In this document: positions 36,387 to 47,085 of the stretch, in pieces | Layout: each line of letters opens with the position of its first letter | How positions within the stretch are numbered: the first letter of the stretch is position 1 | Assembly: GCA_019751915.1 (NCBI GenBank) | Contig: JAIEMS010000017.1 | Span: 1-53,059, forward strand | Direction of reading: 5' to 3' | Origin: Burkholderiaceae bacterium | GTDB lineage: Bacteria; Pseudomonadota; Gammaproteobacteria; Burkholderiales; Burkholderiaceae_C | Length of the DNA stretch: 53,059 nucleotides | Translations under genes and position numbers: made by a program | Notes under the pieces: model-generated | The model's database searches: none | Told to the model about the DNA's origin: nothing | Seen by the model: the letters and a program-made list of their open reading frames with translations, nothing else

Positions 36387-37529
36387 CTAAACGCGGCCAA
36401 AGGCATAGCCCATGGCGGTTTGCGTACCTTCGATCTGGTCGATCAGTTTGCACAGCGGGCCTAACTCGCGGTAGCGGTCGGTGGTGGTGCGGATGTAGTG
36501 CAAAAAGCGCGGCGTATCGGCCAAGTATTTTGGTTTGCCATCGCGCAGCGTCAGACGGGCAAAAATGCCGGCCACTTTGAGATGGCGTTGCAGCCCCATC
36601 CATTCGACGCTGCGGTAAAACTCGCCGAAATCAGCGCCCCAGCCGCTGGCACTTTGTGCGCCGACCAAACCCGCTTTGCGGGCCTTTTCCCAGTAGCGCA
36701 CGGTGATGTCGATGACAAAATTTTCGTCCCAGCTGATGAAGGCATCGCGCATCAGGCTGGCAATGTCGTAAGTGATCGGGCCATAGACCGCATCTTGAAA
36801 ATCCAACACCCCCAAGGCTGCGCCCGGTTGTGCCGGAGCCATCAGGTTGCGCGCCATGAAGTCGCGGTGGACAAACACGCTGGGAACGGCCAGATTGTTG
36901 GCAACGATGCGGTTGAAAGCGTGGTCCAGTACCGCCTGCTGTGCAGCATCTAAAGTGATGCCACGGTGCTTTGCCACGTACCACTCGGGAAACAGCGCCA
37001 GCTCGCGGCGCAACATCGCCTCGTCGTACACCGGCAACACCCCGGGGCGCGAGGCCAATTGCCATTGCAGCAACACATCGGTGGCCTGCTGGTACCAAGC
37101 GTAGGCATCTTGCGGCGATTCGGGGTCGAGTTTTTCGATCACGGTCTGCGGGCCTAAATCGGTCAGCAACATGAAGCCGTGCGGTTCATCCCAAGCCAAA
37201 ATCTGCGGCACATTCAGGCCCGCTTGCTGCATCAGCGCTTGCACTTGCACAAAGGGCTGGCAGTTTTCTTTGTCGGGCGGCGCATCCATCACGATGTGGC
37301 TGATGCCCGGTGTGGCAGTGTCGATGCGCAAATAGCGCCGAAAACTAGCGTCGGCAGAGGCAGCGCGCAGACTGCTGGGCTGCAATTGGTGCTGGGCTAC
37401 CAAAGGTGCCAGCCACGCATCAAAAGCGGCGCGGCGCACAGGGTCAGGCCACAAAACCGTTTCGGGCGCAGAAAAATCGGAGGGAGCCGACAGTGCGGCA
37501 GCGAAGGAGGAGGAGGCGGGGTGGCTCAT
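36387..37529 (-). CDS. amgK: Phosphotransferase, probable N-acetylmuramate/N-acetylglucosamine kinase AmgK
   Basis: Aminoglycoside-phosphotransferase fold. Visible kinase elements: SFRRYLRIDT, the VMDAPPDKENCQPFVQV region, catalytic loop VFVHRDFMARNLM (HxDxxxxN) and VLDFQDAVYGPITYD (metal-binding DFQD). In Pseudomonas and relatives this protein phosphorylates recycled cell-wall sugars, with MurU next in the pathway; murU, often adjacent, is absent here. The position beside lptD (divergent) is typical. Length 380 is slightly long. The APH-like family is certain; the exact substrate is inferred. Confidence 0.87.
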   Translation of the reverse strand: MSHPASSSFAAALSAPSDFSAPETVLWPDPVRRAAFDAWLAPLVAQHQLQPSSLRAASADASFRRYLRIDTATPGISHIVMDAPPDKENCQPFVQVQALMQQAGLNVPQILAWDEPHGFMLLTDLGPQTVIEKLDPESPQDAYAWYQQATDVLLQWQLASRPGVLPVYDEAMLRRELALFPEWYVAKHRGITLDAAQQAVLDHAFNRIVANNLAVPSVFVHRDFMARNLMAPAQPGAALGVLDFQDAVYGPITYDIASLMRDAFISWDENFVIDITVRYWEKARKAGLVGAQSASGWGADFGEFYRSVEWMGLQRHLKVAGIFARLTLRDGKPKYLADTPRFLHYIRTTTDRYRELGPLCKLIDQIEGTQTAMGYAFGRV

Positions 37530-37586
37530 GGAGCGCCCGATTTTAGAACCTGCGCCGCTCCCCCGCCTGTATCTACGATAGCGTTT

Positions 37587-37868
37587 TCAGTAACGCTCGT
37601 CTTTAATCAGCCCGCCTGTTTGGCGCAGCATGACGTAATCCCAGCTCTGGCTGTCTTGGTGCTGCTCTACCAACTTGAGCAGTTTGTCGTCGATTTTGCG
37701 CAACACGGCTTTGTGAAGCGGCAGCACCACTTCGGCCAGACGCTCATGAATGTGCTCGCGCAACTTGAACAGTTGCTCGGTATCGCCGACATCTTCGCTC
37801 CAAAATTCAATGTAGCCCTCGTAGCTTTTCAGACAGCTTTCAATCGACTTTTGTGGTGTGGTGTTCAT
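37587..37868 (-). CDS. 93-residue hypothetical protein
   Basis: Starts MNTTPQKSIESCLKSYEGYI with GAGGAG about 11 bases upstream. It is soluble, acidic in the first half and helical, with no motif I recognise (LREHIHERLAEVVLPLHKAV suggests an amphipathic helix). It is 57 bases upstream of amgK in the same direction and could share its transcript. Composition resembles the chromosome, so it looks like a real though unassigned gene. Confidence 0.65.
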   Translation of the reverse strand: MNTTPQKSIESCLKSYEGYIEFWSEDVGDTEQLFKLREHIHERLAEVVLPLHKAVLRKIDDKLLKLVEQHQDSQSWDYVMLRQTGGLIKDERY

Positions 37869-38166
37869 AAATTGCGGTTCTCCTCTTTCGGTCAGTTTGC
37901 CAATGGGGTGACTACAGGAGCCTGCGCAGAGCGCATCGGTTCTGAAGTGCCGGCGCAGACTCTACAACAGCCGCGCACGCCGTAGGATAGGAGTGTCTCG
38001 CAGTTTGCGGCTTTTCTGCCATATCTGGCCCACTTACTTGAGCAAACATCTGCACTTGAGCACCAAGACAACACAGCGCCCGGCACTCTATGCCACTGGC
38101 GCAGTGGCTCATGGATAATTGGCCTCGACACACCGGCTCCTTTTGGCGCAGGTAACCTACAGACGC
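37869..38166. promoter_or_regulatory. Divergent control region upstream of lptD
   Basis: 298 bases with no gene I can support. An inverted repeat GCCACT-GGCGC-AGTGGC lies at 38092-38108, followed by GATAAT at 38114-38119, a possible -10 for lptD without a clear -35. A TTG-initiated extension of lptD could begin at 38119. Confidence 0.4.
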
Positions 38167-40656
38167 ATGCCGGTGCGCGCTGCTCGCCGATTTTCTGGAC
38201 TCAACCCCTTGCCCGAACTGCTTCGCCCATCCCTACCGTCCGTGCGCCCCCATGCCCACAGCGTTCCGGCACACCCCCGCACCGCGCTTGCACAGTGGAT
38301 GGCAGGTATTTTGTGTGGCCTGCCACTGGCGGCGCTGGCCCAAGACGGCCCTGCCGCCGACACCCGCCCCCTGATCTTGCGCGCCAGCCCCAGACTGCAA
38401 GAGAGCATTTCGGATGCTGTGCGCGGGCAAATGCCTACTTTTGTCTTCGGCGACCACATCGAAGGACAGCCCGACATCCAAGCCACCATTGAGGGCCATG
38501 CCGAGCTGCGCCGCGCCGACACCGTGATCCGCGCCCAGCACATGCAGTACACCGCCCCCGACGACCTTGCCAAAGCGCAAGGGTCGGTGCGCATCAACCG
38601 TGCGGGCAATGTTTACGAAGGCGCTGCCCTCGAACTGCATGTCAACACCTTTGAGGGCTTCTTTACCGATGCCCGCTACCAATTTTTGCGCAACGCTGCC
38701 CACGGCGATGCCAGCCGCGTGAACTTTATCGACCGCGATCGAACCATCGTTTACAACGCCACCTACACCACCTGCCAGCGCAACGACGAGGCCAGTTGGC
38801 AACCCGATTGGGTGCTGCGGGCCAAAACCATTGATCTGGACACGCTCGAAGAAGTGGGCAATGCCAGCGATGCAGTGCTGGAGTTCAAAGGCATTCCGGT
38901 GCTGCCCTTTGGTGACATCAGCTTTCCGCTGTCGGACAAACGCAAATCAGGCCTGCTGCCGCCCACCATTGGGCTAGACAACCGCAACGGTCTGGAATAC
39001 GCCCAGCCCTATTACTGGAACATTGCGCCCAACCGCGATGCCACCCTGCACGGCTCGCTCATGGCCAAACGTGGTGTGCAATTGGGGGCCGAATTTCGCT
39101 ACCTCGAGCCGACCTACACCGGCTTGGCACGCGCCGACCTGATGCCCACCGACACCCTGCGCGAGCGCTCGCGCTGGGGCTACACACTCAAGCACGCAGG
39201 CACCGCCGAATCGCCGCTGGGCACACTGGGCTTGAACCTGAACGTACGCCGCGTCAGCGACGACAACTACTGGCGCGACTTCAACCGCTCTTGGGGCAGC
39301 GTCGATACCCTGACCCAGCGCAGCGTCGATATGCTGACCCAGCGCCTGCTGCCGGGCGATGCCTCGGTGTCGTGGGCCACGGGCGAGGCCGCTTTGCAGC
39401 TTCGCACCTTGCGGTGGCAAACCTTGCAAGACGTGACCGCGCCCATCGTGCCACCCTACGATCGGTTGCCGCAACTGCATGGGCGCTACGCACCCACCCG
39501 GTTGCTCGGTGGGGGTTTGGACTTCAGCATCGATGCCGACACCACGCGCTTTCATGCCGAGCAACGCTTGACCGGCCAGCCCAACGCCACGCGCAGCTAC
39601 GCGGTGGCCCAAATCAGCCGGCCTTTTTTGGCCCCGGCGGGCTTTATCACGCCGCGCCTGCAATTGCATGCCACCCAGTACCAGTTTGAAGGCCCGCTGG
39701 CCGATGGCAGCCGCTCGGCCAACCGGGTGCTACCAACGTTCAGCCTCGACAGCGGCTTGGTGTTCGAGCGCGATGCCAACTATCTGGGGCGCAACTTTGT
39801 GCAAACGCTCGAGCCACGCGCGTTCTACACCTATACGCCCTACCGCAACCAGAGCCTGCTGCCGGTGTACGACACCGCGGCCAACGACTTTAACTTTGCC
39901 ACTGTCTATACCGAAAACGCCTTTGGCGGCAACGACCGCATCGCGGACAACAACCTGCTGACGCTGGGCGTGAGCACCCGGCTGCTCGACCCCGCCACCG
40001 GCGCTGAGGCGGCCCGCTTTGGTGTGGCACAGCGGCTGCGCTTTTCTGACCAAAACGTCACGCTGCCGGGCAGTGCGCCACTGAACGAGCGCCTGTCAGA
40101 TTTGCTGCTGGGCGCGGGCATTCAGTGGACACCCCAATGGGGCCTTGATTCGACTGTCCAATTCAACCCCAAAACAGGGCAATCGATCCGCACTACCGTT
40201 GGTGCGCGTTACAGCCCAAGCAACTACCGCACCATCAATGCGGCCTACCGGCTGCAACGCGGCACCAGCGAACAAATCGACATCGGCTGGCAGTGGCCCA
40301 TCAACGACCTGTGGGGCGATAAGGGACAAGATTTGGGTGCAGGCCGGGGTCAGGGCGGAGGGCGTTGGTACAGCGTCGGACGGCTCAACTACAGCCTGCA
40401 CGACCGCAAATTGGTCGATACCGTCGTTGGTTTTGAATACGATAGCTGCTGCTGGATAGGCCGCGTGGTGCTCGATCGGCTGCAAAGCGGTGTCACCAGC
40501 GCCAGCACCCGGCTGTTGTTTCAAATCGAGTTTGTCGGCTTTTCACGCCTGACACTGGGTTCCAACCCCCTGCGCAGCCTCAAGCAAAATATTCCGCGCT
40601 ACCAATACCTGCGCGAGCAAGTCAGCACGCCCAGCCGCTTCAGCAATTACGACTGA
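38167..40656 (+). CDS. lptD: LPS-assembly protein LptD
   Basis: Outer-membrane beta-barrel that places lipopolysaccharide in the outer leaflet with LptE. After an unusually long N-terminal region (about 45 residues, Arg/Pro-rich) comes a hydrophobic signal segment (MAGILCGLPLAALAQ), the OstA-like periplasmic jelly-roll (about residues 75-230) and the C-terminal barrel. Cys residues near YTTCQRNDE and DSCCWIG fit the conserved disulphide pairs between the two domains. Start taken as ATG 38167; TTG 38119 or ATG 38299 are alternatives, the last leaving almost no signal-peptide n-region. Length 829 is normal. It heads lptD-surA-rsmA. Confidence 0.95.
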   Translation: MPVRAARRFSGLNPLPELLRPSLPSVRPHAHSVPAHPRTALAQWMAGILCGLPLAALAQDGPAADTRPLILRASPRLQESISDAVRGQMPTFVFGDHIEGQPDIQATIEGHAELRRADTVIRAQHMQYTAPDDLAKAQGSVRINRAGNVYEGAALELHVNTFEGFFTDARYQFLRNAAHGDASRVNFIDRDRTIVYNATYTTCQRNDEASWQPDWVLRAKTIDLDTLEEVGNASDAVLEFKGIPVLPFGDISFPLSDKRKSGLLPPTIGLDNRNGLEYAQPYYWNIAPNRDATLHGSLMAKRGVQLGAEFRYLEPTYTGLARADLMPTDTLRERSRWGYTLKHAGTAESPLGTLGLNLNVRRVSDDNYWRDFNRSWGSVDTLTQRSVDMLTQRLLPGDASVSWATGEAALQLRTLRWQTLQDVTAPIVPPYDRLPQLHGRYAPTRLLGGGLDFSIDADTTRFHAEQRLTGQPNATRSYAVAQISRPFLAPAGFITPRLQLHATQYQFEGPLADGSRSANRVLPTFSLDSGLVFERDANYLGRNFVQTLEPRAFYTYTPYRNQSLLPVYDTAANDFNFATVYTENAFGGNDRIADNNLLTLGVSTRLLDPATGAEAARFGVAQRLRFSDQNVTLPGSAPLNERLSDLLLGAGIQWTPQWGLDSTVQFNPKTGQSIRTTVGARYSPSNYRTINAAYRLQRGTSEQIDIGWQWPINDLWGDKGQDLGAGRGQGGGRWYSVGRLNYSLHDRKLVDTVVGFEYDSCCWIGRVVLDRLQSGVTSASTRLLFQIEFVGFSRLTLGSNPLRSLKQNIPRYQYLREQVSTPSRFSNYD

Positions 40657-40669
40657 GACCTCCATCGCC

Positions 40670-42064
40670 ATGAACCACCGTGTATTTGCCTTGGGCCTTG
40701 CCTGCCTGGCTTCTTTGTTCTCTCAAGGCGCGTTCGCGCAGGGGCTGCGCCCTTCTGGGGCCGGCGCTTCGGGCCTGTCGCGCACACCGGCAGTCACACT
40801 GCCAAGCACGCCCACCCTCTCCACCCAGCCCCGAGCTGCCGACTTCATCGTCGCCGTGGTCAATTCCGAGCCAGTCACCAACAACGAGTTGCGCATCCGG
40901 CTGGCACGGGTGCAACAACAAGCTGCCGCCCAAGGCAGCACGCTGCCACCGCGCGAGGTGTTGCTGCGCGAGGTGCTCGAGCGCTTGATTCTCGAAAAAG
41001 CCCAAGTGCAACTGGCCCGCGAGGGCGGCATCCGCGTTGACGATTTGGCCGTCTCGCAAGCCGAGCAGGCCGTGGCCCGGCAAAACAACGTCAGCGTTGC
41101 CGAAATGCAGCGGCGCTTGGCCGCCGACAGCATCACCCCAGAACGGTTTCGCGAAGAACTGCGCAGCCAGTTGCTGCAACAGCGCCTGCGCGAGCGCGAG
41201 GTCGATGGGCGGGTGCGTGTGAGCGAACTCGATATCGACCAGTACCTGCGCGAGCAACAAAGCCAAAGCGGCGACGCGGGGCGCATCGAAATCAACCTCG
41301 CCCATGTGCTGGTGGCAGTGCCCGAGAACGCCAGCCCCGGCCAATTGGCCGAGCGCCAGTCGCGCGCCCAAAGCGTGGCCAACAAAGCCCGTGCGGGCGA
41401 GGACTTTGCCACCCTCGCGCGCGACTACTCAGACTCACCCGAGCGCACCCAAGGCGGTGTGTGGGGCCTGCGTCCGCTCAGTCGCTACCCTGATTTGTTC
41501 GTCGAAGCGACCCAAACGCTGCCTGTGGGCGGCATTGCCGGGCCGGTACGCTCGGGGGCGGGTTTTCACATCTTGAAGGTGGTCGAAAAATCACGCGATG
41601 CCGGCGTTACTGCCACGGCTGTTCAAAGCCATGCCCGGCATATCTTGCTCGCCGTGGGGCCGCAACTGACCGAGGCCGCCGCCGCTGCGCGCTTGGCCGA
41701 TTACCGCCACCGTGTCCAATCGGGTCAGGCCGACTTTGCCGCGCTGGCACGCGAATACTCTAAGGACGGCAGCGCCAAACAAGGCGGCGACTTGGGTTGG
41801 GCCACGCCGGGGCGTTATGTGCCTGAGTTTGAACAGGCCATGAATGCACTGCAACCGGGCGGGATCAGCGAGCCGGTGGTGTCGCGCTTTGGAGTTCACC
41901 TGATTCAGTTGCTCGAGCGCCGCCAAGTCAAACTCTCGGTGCGCGAGCAGCGCGACATGGTGCGCGACACCCTGCGCGAAAAGAAAATCGAAGAAGCCTA
42001 CGCCACTTGGGCGCAGGACTTGCGCAACCGCGCTTACGTTGAATTTCGCGACGTTCCCCAATAA
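40670..42064 (+). CDS. surA: Periplasmic chaperone SurA
   Basis: Escort for outer-membrane beta-barrel proteins on the way to BAM. Signal peptide about residues 1-23 (ending GAFAQ); SurA N-terminal domain (FIVAVVNSEPVTNNELRIRL, about 62-81); two parvulin domains, about 200-305 and 325-420 (RHILLAVGP; SKDGSAKQGGDLGWATPGRYV is the conserved second one). Length 464 is normal. Its substrate LptD is encoded just upstream. Confidence 0.96.
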   Translation: MNHRVFALGLACLASLFSQGAFAQGLRPSGAGASGLSRTPAVTLPSTPTLSTQPRAADFIVAVVNSEPVTNNELRIRLARVQQQAAAQGSTLPPREVLLREVLERLILEKAQVQLAREGGIRVDDLAVSQAEQAVARQNNVSVAEMQRRLAADSITPERFREELRSQLLQQRLREREVDGRVRVSELDIDQYLREQQSQSGDAGRIEINLAHVLVAVPENASPGQLAERQSRAQSVANKARAGEDFATLARDYSDSPERTQGGVWGLRPLSRYPDLFVEATQTLPVGGIAGPVRSGAGFHILKVVEKSRDAGVTATAVQSHARHILLAVGPQLTEAAAAARLADYRHRVQSGQADFAALAREYSKDGSAKQGGDLGWATPGRYVPEFEQAMNALQPGGISEPVVSRFGVHLIQLLERRQVKLSVREQRDMVRDTLREKKIEEAYATWAQDLRNRAYVEFRDVPQ

Positions 42065-42074
42065 GCCCTCTTGA

Positions 42075-42833
42075 ATGAAACACATCCCTCGCAAACGCTT
42101 CGGCCAGCATTTTTTGGCCGATCGCCACATCATTGACGCTATCGTCGATGCCATCGCTCCCCAGCCGGGCGAGCCGATGGTCGAAATTGGCCCCGGTCTG
42201 GCCGCGCTGACCCAACCCCTGGTCGAGCGCTTGGGCCGCCTGACGGTGATTGAGCTAGACCGCGATTTGGCGCTGCGCCTGCGCCTGCATGGGCATCTGG
42301 ATGTGATCGAGTCTGATGTGCTCAAAGTGGACTTTGTGCAGGTGGCACAAGGCTTGGTCGCTCCTAAAATCAGAGTGGTTGGCAATCTGCCGTACAACAT
42401 TTCGACCCCGATTTTGTTTCACCTGCTCCAGTTCGTTGATGTCATCACCGACCAGCACTTTATGCTGCAAAAAGAGGTGATTGACCGCATGGTCGCCAAA
42501 CCATCGACCTCGGACTATGGCCGTCTGTCGGTGATGCTGCAATGGCGCTACGCGATGGAGAACGTGCTGTTTGTGCCTCCCGAGAGTTTTGACCCGCCCC
42601 CGCGCGTCGATAGCGCCGTGGTGCGCATGGTGCCCCGCCCTGACCCCGTAGCGCTCGCGCCTAAGCTGTTGGAAGAACTGGTGCAAGTGGCCTTTAGCCA
42701 GCGGCGCAAGCTGCTGCGCCACACCTTGGGCCGCTGGCTTGAGGCGCGCGGCTTTGCCGGAGAATTCAACGTGCTGCGCCGCGCCGAGGAAGTGCCGGTG
42801 GCCGAGTATCTGGCGCTGGCCGCCAGTTTGTAA
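42075..42833 (+). CDS. rsmA: 16S rRNA (adenine1518/1519-N6)-dimethyltransferase
   Basis: Also called KsgA; dimethylates two adjacent adenines in helix 45 of 16S r[13 protein letters not shown] at the start, SAM motif [14 protein letters not shown] (about 36-49), the catalytic NLPYNIS (about 110) and [14 protein letters not shown] are all present. Length 252 is normal. It starts ten bases after surA, as in many proteobacteria. Confidence 0.97.
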   Translation: MKHIPRKRFGQHFLADRHIIDAIVDAIAPQPGEPMVEIGPGLAALTQPLVERLGRLTVIELDRDLALRLRLHGHLDVIESDVLKVDFVQVAQGLVAPKIRVVGNLPYNISTPILFHLLQFVDVITDQHFMLQKEVIDRMVAKPSTSDYGRLSVMLQWRYAMENVLFVPPESFDPPPRVDSAVVRMVPRPDPVALAPKLLEELVQVAFSQRRKLLRHTLGRWLEARGFAGEFNVLRRAEEVPVAEYLALAASL

Positions 42834-42853
42834 GCGCAGCGCCTGCGGCGGGG

Positions 42854-43489
42854 TCAATGCCCCAACAGCACCGGAAACAGCTTGCCCAGTCCAACGGCCA
42901 TCACCTCCACCGACAGCGCGGCCAAAATCAGCCCCATGATCCGCGTCATGACGTTGATGCCGGTTTTGCCCAACACCCGTGCAATCGGATCGGCCAGCGA
43001 AAAACACAGGTAGGTGGCCCCCGCAATCACCACACCGTAGCCCACCAACGCCGCGTGCTGCCAAAAGGTGTGGGCGCGGTCGGCGTAAATCACCACCGTG
43101 GACATGGTGGCCGGGCCGGTCAGCAGCGGTATCGTCAAGGGCACCACGGCGATGCTGGAGCCAGCAGCGGCTTTTTCAGCGCCCTCTTCTAGCTCGTGGG
43201 TGTGGGGTTTGGCCTCGGCGGGCTGGGCGTTGAGCATGTTCATGGCACTGATGAGCAGCAGCAAACCACCGCCGACCTGAAAACTCTGCAACGAAATCCC
43301 AAAAAACTCCAAAATTGCCAGCCCGAGCATGGCGCAGGTGGCAATCACGCAAAACGCACTGAATGCCGCCACCTGAATGGTCTGCTGGCGTTGCCGCGCC
43401 GAAAATCCTTGGGTGTAGTGGATAAAGAACGGCACGATGGCCAGCGGGTTAACGATCACCAGCAAGGTGAAGAGCGGTTTCAGGTCCAT
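42854..43489 (-). CDS. MarC family integral membrane protein
   Basis: A six-helix membrane protein of the MarC/UPF0056 family, whose role is not established. Opening LKPLFTLLVIVNPLAIVPFFIHYTQ and the later GGGLLLLISAMNML and PLTIPLLTGPATMSTVVIY are characteristic. Start placed at 43489 (MDLKPLF); an ATG three codons upstream (43498) is equally possible because neither has a convincing ribosome binding site. Length 211 is normal. It is convergent with rsmA. Confidence 0.9.
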   Translation of the reverse strand: MDLKPLFTLLVIVNPLAIVPFFIHYTQGFSARQRQQTIQVAAFSAFCVIATCAMLGLAILEFFGISLQSFQVGGGLLLLISAMNMLNAQPAEAKPHTHELEEGAEKAAAGSSIAVVPLTIPLLTGPATMSTVVIYADRAHTFWQHAALVGYGVVIAGATYLCFSLADPIARVLGKTGINVMTRIMGLILAALSVEVMAVGLGKLFPVLLGH

Positions 43490-43607
43490 AGCGGGCATCT
43501 TGCCATTGGACGGTGACGGCTGCGCGTTCCTGTAAAAATGCCCTCTCGTGCCCACGCCTGCTGCGCGGGCATGGCACCCAACACCACACCCTCAGGAGCA
43601 AGCCACC

Positions 43608-44303
43608 ATGTCCAGCCAGTTTATTGACCTGCAAGCCGCCGACGGCCACCGATTTGCCACTTGGGTCGCCGAACCCGGCGCAGCCCCGCGCGGCGCTGTG
43701 GTCGTGTTGCAGGAGATTTTTGGCGTTAACAGCCACATCCGCGCCGTCACCGAGCGCTTTGCTGCGCGTGGTTATTTGGCCGTGGCCCCTTCGACCTTCT
43801 CGCGGGTGCAGCCGGGCGTTGAACTGGGCTACAGCGCCAAAGACATGGAAGAAGGTTTTGCCATCAAACTGCGGGTCGATCAGCTGCCCGGCACCGGCGT
43901 GCTGCAAGACATCCAAGCCGCCATTGACTACGCCAGCACCCACAGCGGTGATTTGCCAGTCGCCATCGTGGGCTTTTGCTGGGGTGGTCTGCTGGCGTGG
44001 CACGCTGCCTGCCAGTTGCATGGCCTAGCGGCGGCAGTTTGCTACTACGGCGGCGGCATGACCAGCAACGAAGAAATCGCCCGCCAACCGCTCTGCCCGG
44101 TCATTGCCCACTTTGGCAACCGCGACCCGTGGATTGCCTTGGACAGCGTGCAAGCCTTTGACCGCGCCCACCCCGATGTGACCGTGCATGTGTACGACGC
44201 GGACCACGGCTTTAATTGCGATCAGCGCGGCTCCTACGACGCGGCATCGGCCATGAGCGCGCGCGACCGCACTTTGGCATTTTTTGACCAACATTTGAAG
44301 TAA
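43608..44303 (+). CDS. Dienelactone hydrolase family protein
   Basis: An alpha/beta hydrolase of 231 residues. The Cys nucleophile is in VGFCWGG (Cys about 124), the acid in NRDPWI and the His in YDADHGFN. Family members hydrolyse dienelactone in chloroaromatic degradation, but no catabolic genes are nearby, so the substrate is open. Start at 43608 has CAGGAG ten bases upstream. It ends at a repeat shared with the convergent hemB. Confidence 0.9.
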   Translation: MSSQFIDLQAADGHRFATWVAEPGAAPRGAVVVLQEIFGVNSHIRAVTERFAARGYLAVAPSTFSRVQPGVELGYSAKDMEEGFAIKLRVDQLPGTGVLQDIQAAIDYASTHSGDLPVAIVGFCWGGLLAWHAACQLHGLAAAVCYYGGGMTSNEEIARQPLCPVIAHFGNRDPWIALDSVQAFDRAHPDVTVHVYDADHGFNCDQRGSYDAASAMSARDRTLAFFDQHLK

Positions 44304-45366
<1,063 letters not shown>

Positions 45367-45486
45367 TCAAGCCCCGCACACAGCCAGGCGCTTGGCCCCC
45401 ACTGCCGATGCCGTTTTCCTGACTTCGCGCAGACAGTGTGCGCTGAATGCCACCGGCCAGCGCCTTCTGGCCCTTAAACTGCGACC

Positions 45487-45915
45487 ATGCTCTGGGTAAA
45501 AGCCTTTCACATCGTCTTCGTGGCCAGCTGGTTTGCTGGCCTTTTCTATTTGCCACGCATCTTCGTCAATCTGGCGATGGTGGCCCCCGATTCAGTGGCC
45601 GAGCGCGAGCGCCTGCTGCTGATGGCGCACAAGCTCATGCGCTTCACCACGCTGCTGGCGGTGCCTGCCGTGGCGCTGGGCGTGTGGCTATGGTGGGGCT
45701 ACGGCATCGGCTGGGGGCCGGGCAATGGCTGGATGCACGCCAAGCTGCTGGTGGTAGCGCTGGTGCTGGGCTACCACCACGCTTGCCGCTTGTTGCTGCG
45801 CCAATGGCTGGCCGGGGTCAACCAGCGCAGCCATGTGTGGTTTCGTTGGTTTAACGAGGTGCCGGTGCTGCTGCTGCTGCTGGCAGTGGTGTTGGTGGTG
45901 GTCAAGCCGTTCTGA
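45487..45915 (+). CDS. hemJ: HemJ-like/CopD family membrane protein (putative protoporphyrinogen IX oxidase)
   Basis: A 142-residue protein with four hydrophobic helices. The first (WVKAFHIVFVASWFAGLFYLPRIFV) carries the His and the LxRxF pattern of HemJ (UPF0093), and MLVVALVLGYHH-like LLVVALVLGYHHACR provides further His. HemJ performs the penultimate haem step in bacteria without HemG/HemY. The neighbour hemB supports a haem role, though CopD-type relatives share the fold. Confidence 0.8.
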   Translation: MLWVKAFHIVFVASWFAGLFYLPRIFVNLAMVAPDSVAERERLLLMAHKLMRFTTLLAVPAVALGVWLWWGYGIGWGPGNGWMHAKLLVVALVLGYHHACRLLLRQWLAGVNQRSHVWFRWFNEVPVLLLLLAVVLVVVKPF

Positions 45916-45969
45916 GTACGCGGGCAGAGGCAGCGTCCATCACAGCGTCTGATTTGGCCTGTTTTTTTC

Positions 45970-47085
45970 ATGCACAAGACCTCCGCTTGGCCGCTGACGC
46001 TGGTGTATTCAGCGTTGGTTATTTTTGCCAGCCTGTTTCCATTCCAAGGCTGGCGCGCGCAGGGCATCGCTCCCGAGGTGTTTTTGTTAGCGCGTATCCC
46101 TCCACCCTATTGGACGGGGTTTGATGTCACGATCAACGTCGCTGGTTACGCCCCCCTAGGGTTTCTATTCGCTTTGGCCTTGCTGCGTACCGGCTGGCCG
46201 GGCTGCGTGGTGCCACTGGTGACGGTGGCGGGCACCGTGCTGTCGCTGCTGATGGAGTTCTTGCAAATTTACCTGCCCCAGCGGGTGCCATCCAACCTTG
46301 ACTTGCTGCTCAATGCCACCGGAACACTCAGCGGCGCGCTGCTGGCTGCACTGCTGGAGCGGCTGGGTGCCATTGACCGCTGGAGCCGGTTTCGTGCCCG
46401 CTGGTTTGTGCCCGAAGCGCGTGGGGGCTTGGTGCTGTTGGCTTTGTGGCCTTGGGCTTTGCTGTTTCCGGCGGCCCAGCCTTTTGGTTTGGGGCAATGG
46501 CTAGAGCGCTGGTGGAGTACCTTGACCGATGTGCTCGACGGTACGCCATTTTTGGCGTGGCTCCCCGAGCACGTGCCAGCACTGCAACCACTGTCCCCGA
46601 GTGCCGAATTGTTGTGCGTGGCACTGGGTTTGCTCGCACCTTGCCTGCTGGCCTACAGCATCGTTCCCAACACGGTGCGCCGGGCCATGTTGGCGTTGTC
46701 GGCAGCAGTGATCGGTGTCGCGGCCACGGCGCTATCGGCGGCACTCAGTTACGGCCCGATGCACGCGTGGGATTGGCTCGATTTCCCCGTGCGCGCGGGC
46801 CTGTGGATCGGCCTGATACTGGCCCTGCTGCTGCTGGCCCTGCCACGGCGCATTTGTGCAGTGCTGCTGGTTGTGGTGCTGGTGGTGCATTTGTGTTTGT
46901 TGAACAGCGCTGTGCCGGGAGCCTACTTTGCCCAAACTTTGCAAACGTGGGAACAAGGGCGTTTCATTCGGTTTTTTGGCATCGGCCAGTGGCTCGGTTG
47001 GCTGTGGCCTTATGCGGCGCTGGTGTATGTGCTGGTGCGCGCGGTGCGCCGGGAGCGGCTGTTCCTAGAATATGCTCCACCATGA
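45970..47085 (+). CDS. VanZ-domain multi-span membrane protein
   Basis: A 371-residue integral membrane protein. The N-terminal part (about residues 1-135) resembles VanZ: SLFPFQGWR, a loop, then FDVTINVAGYAPLGFLFALAL and LMEFLQIYLPQRVPSNLDLLLNATG, which holds the conserved E, Q and N positions. The C-terminal half has about six more hydrophobic segments of no known domain. VanZ itself affects teicoplanin resistance, but the wider family has no assigned role. Its stop overlaps the next start (ATGA). Confidence 0.85.
   Translation: MHKTSAWPLTLVYSALVIFASLFPFQGWRAQGIAPEVFLLARIPPPYWTGFDVTINVAGYAPLGFLFALALLRTGWPGCVVPLVTVAGTVLSLLMEFLQIYLPQRVPSNLDLLLNATGTLSGALLAALLERLGAIDRWSRFRARWFVPEARGGLVLLALWPWALLFPAAQPFGLGQWLERWWSTLTDVLDGTPFLAWLPEHVPALQPLSPSAELLCVALGLLAPCLLAYSIVPNTVRRAMLALSAAVIGVAATALSAALSYGPMHAWDWLDFPVRAGLWIGLILALLLLALPRRICAVLLVVVLVVHLCLLNSAVPGAYFAQTLQTWEQGRFIRFFGIGQWLGWLWPYAALVYVLVRAVRRERLFLEYAPP

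Noticed and set aside
39300-39350. Short tandem repeat in lptD (two copies of a GCGTCGATA..CTGACCCAGCG unit)
   Set aside because: Only two imperfect units in a barrel loop; likely a local duplication without wider significance.
42330-42390. Possible further repeat copy inside rsmA (GGCTTGGTCGCTCCTAAAAT)
   Set aside because: The TAGCTA and ATAGCA blocks are missing and the protein sequence is normal for RsmA.
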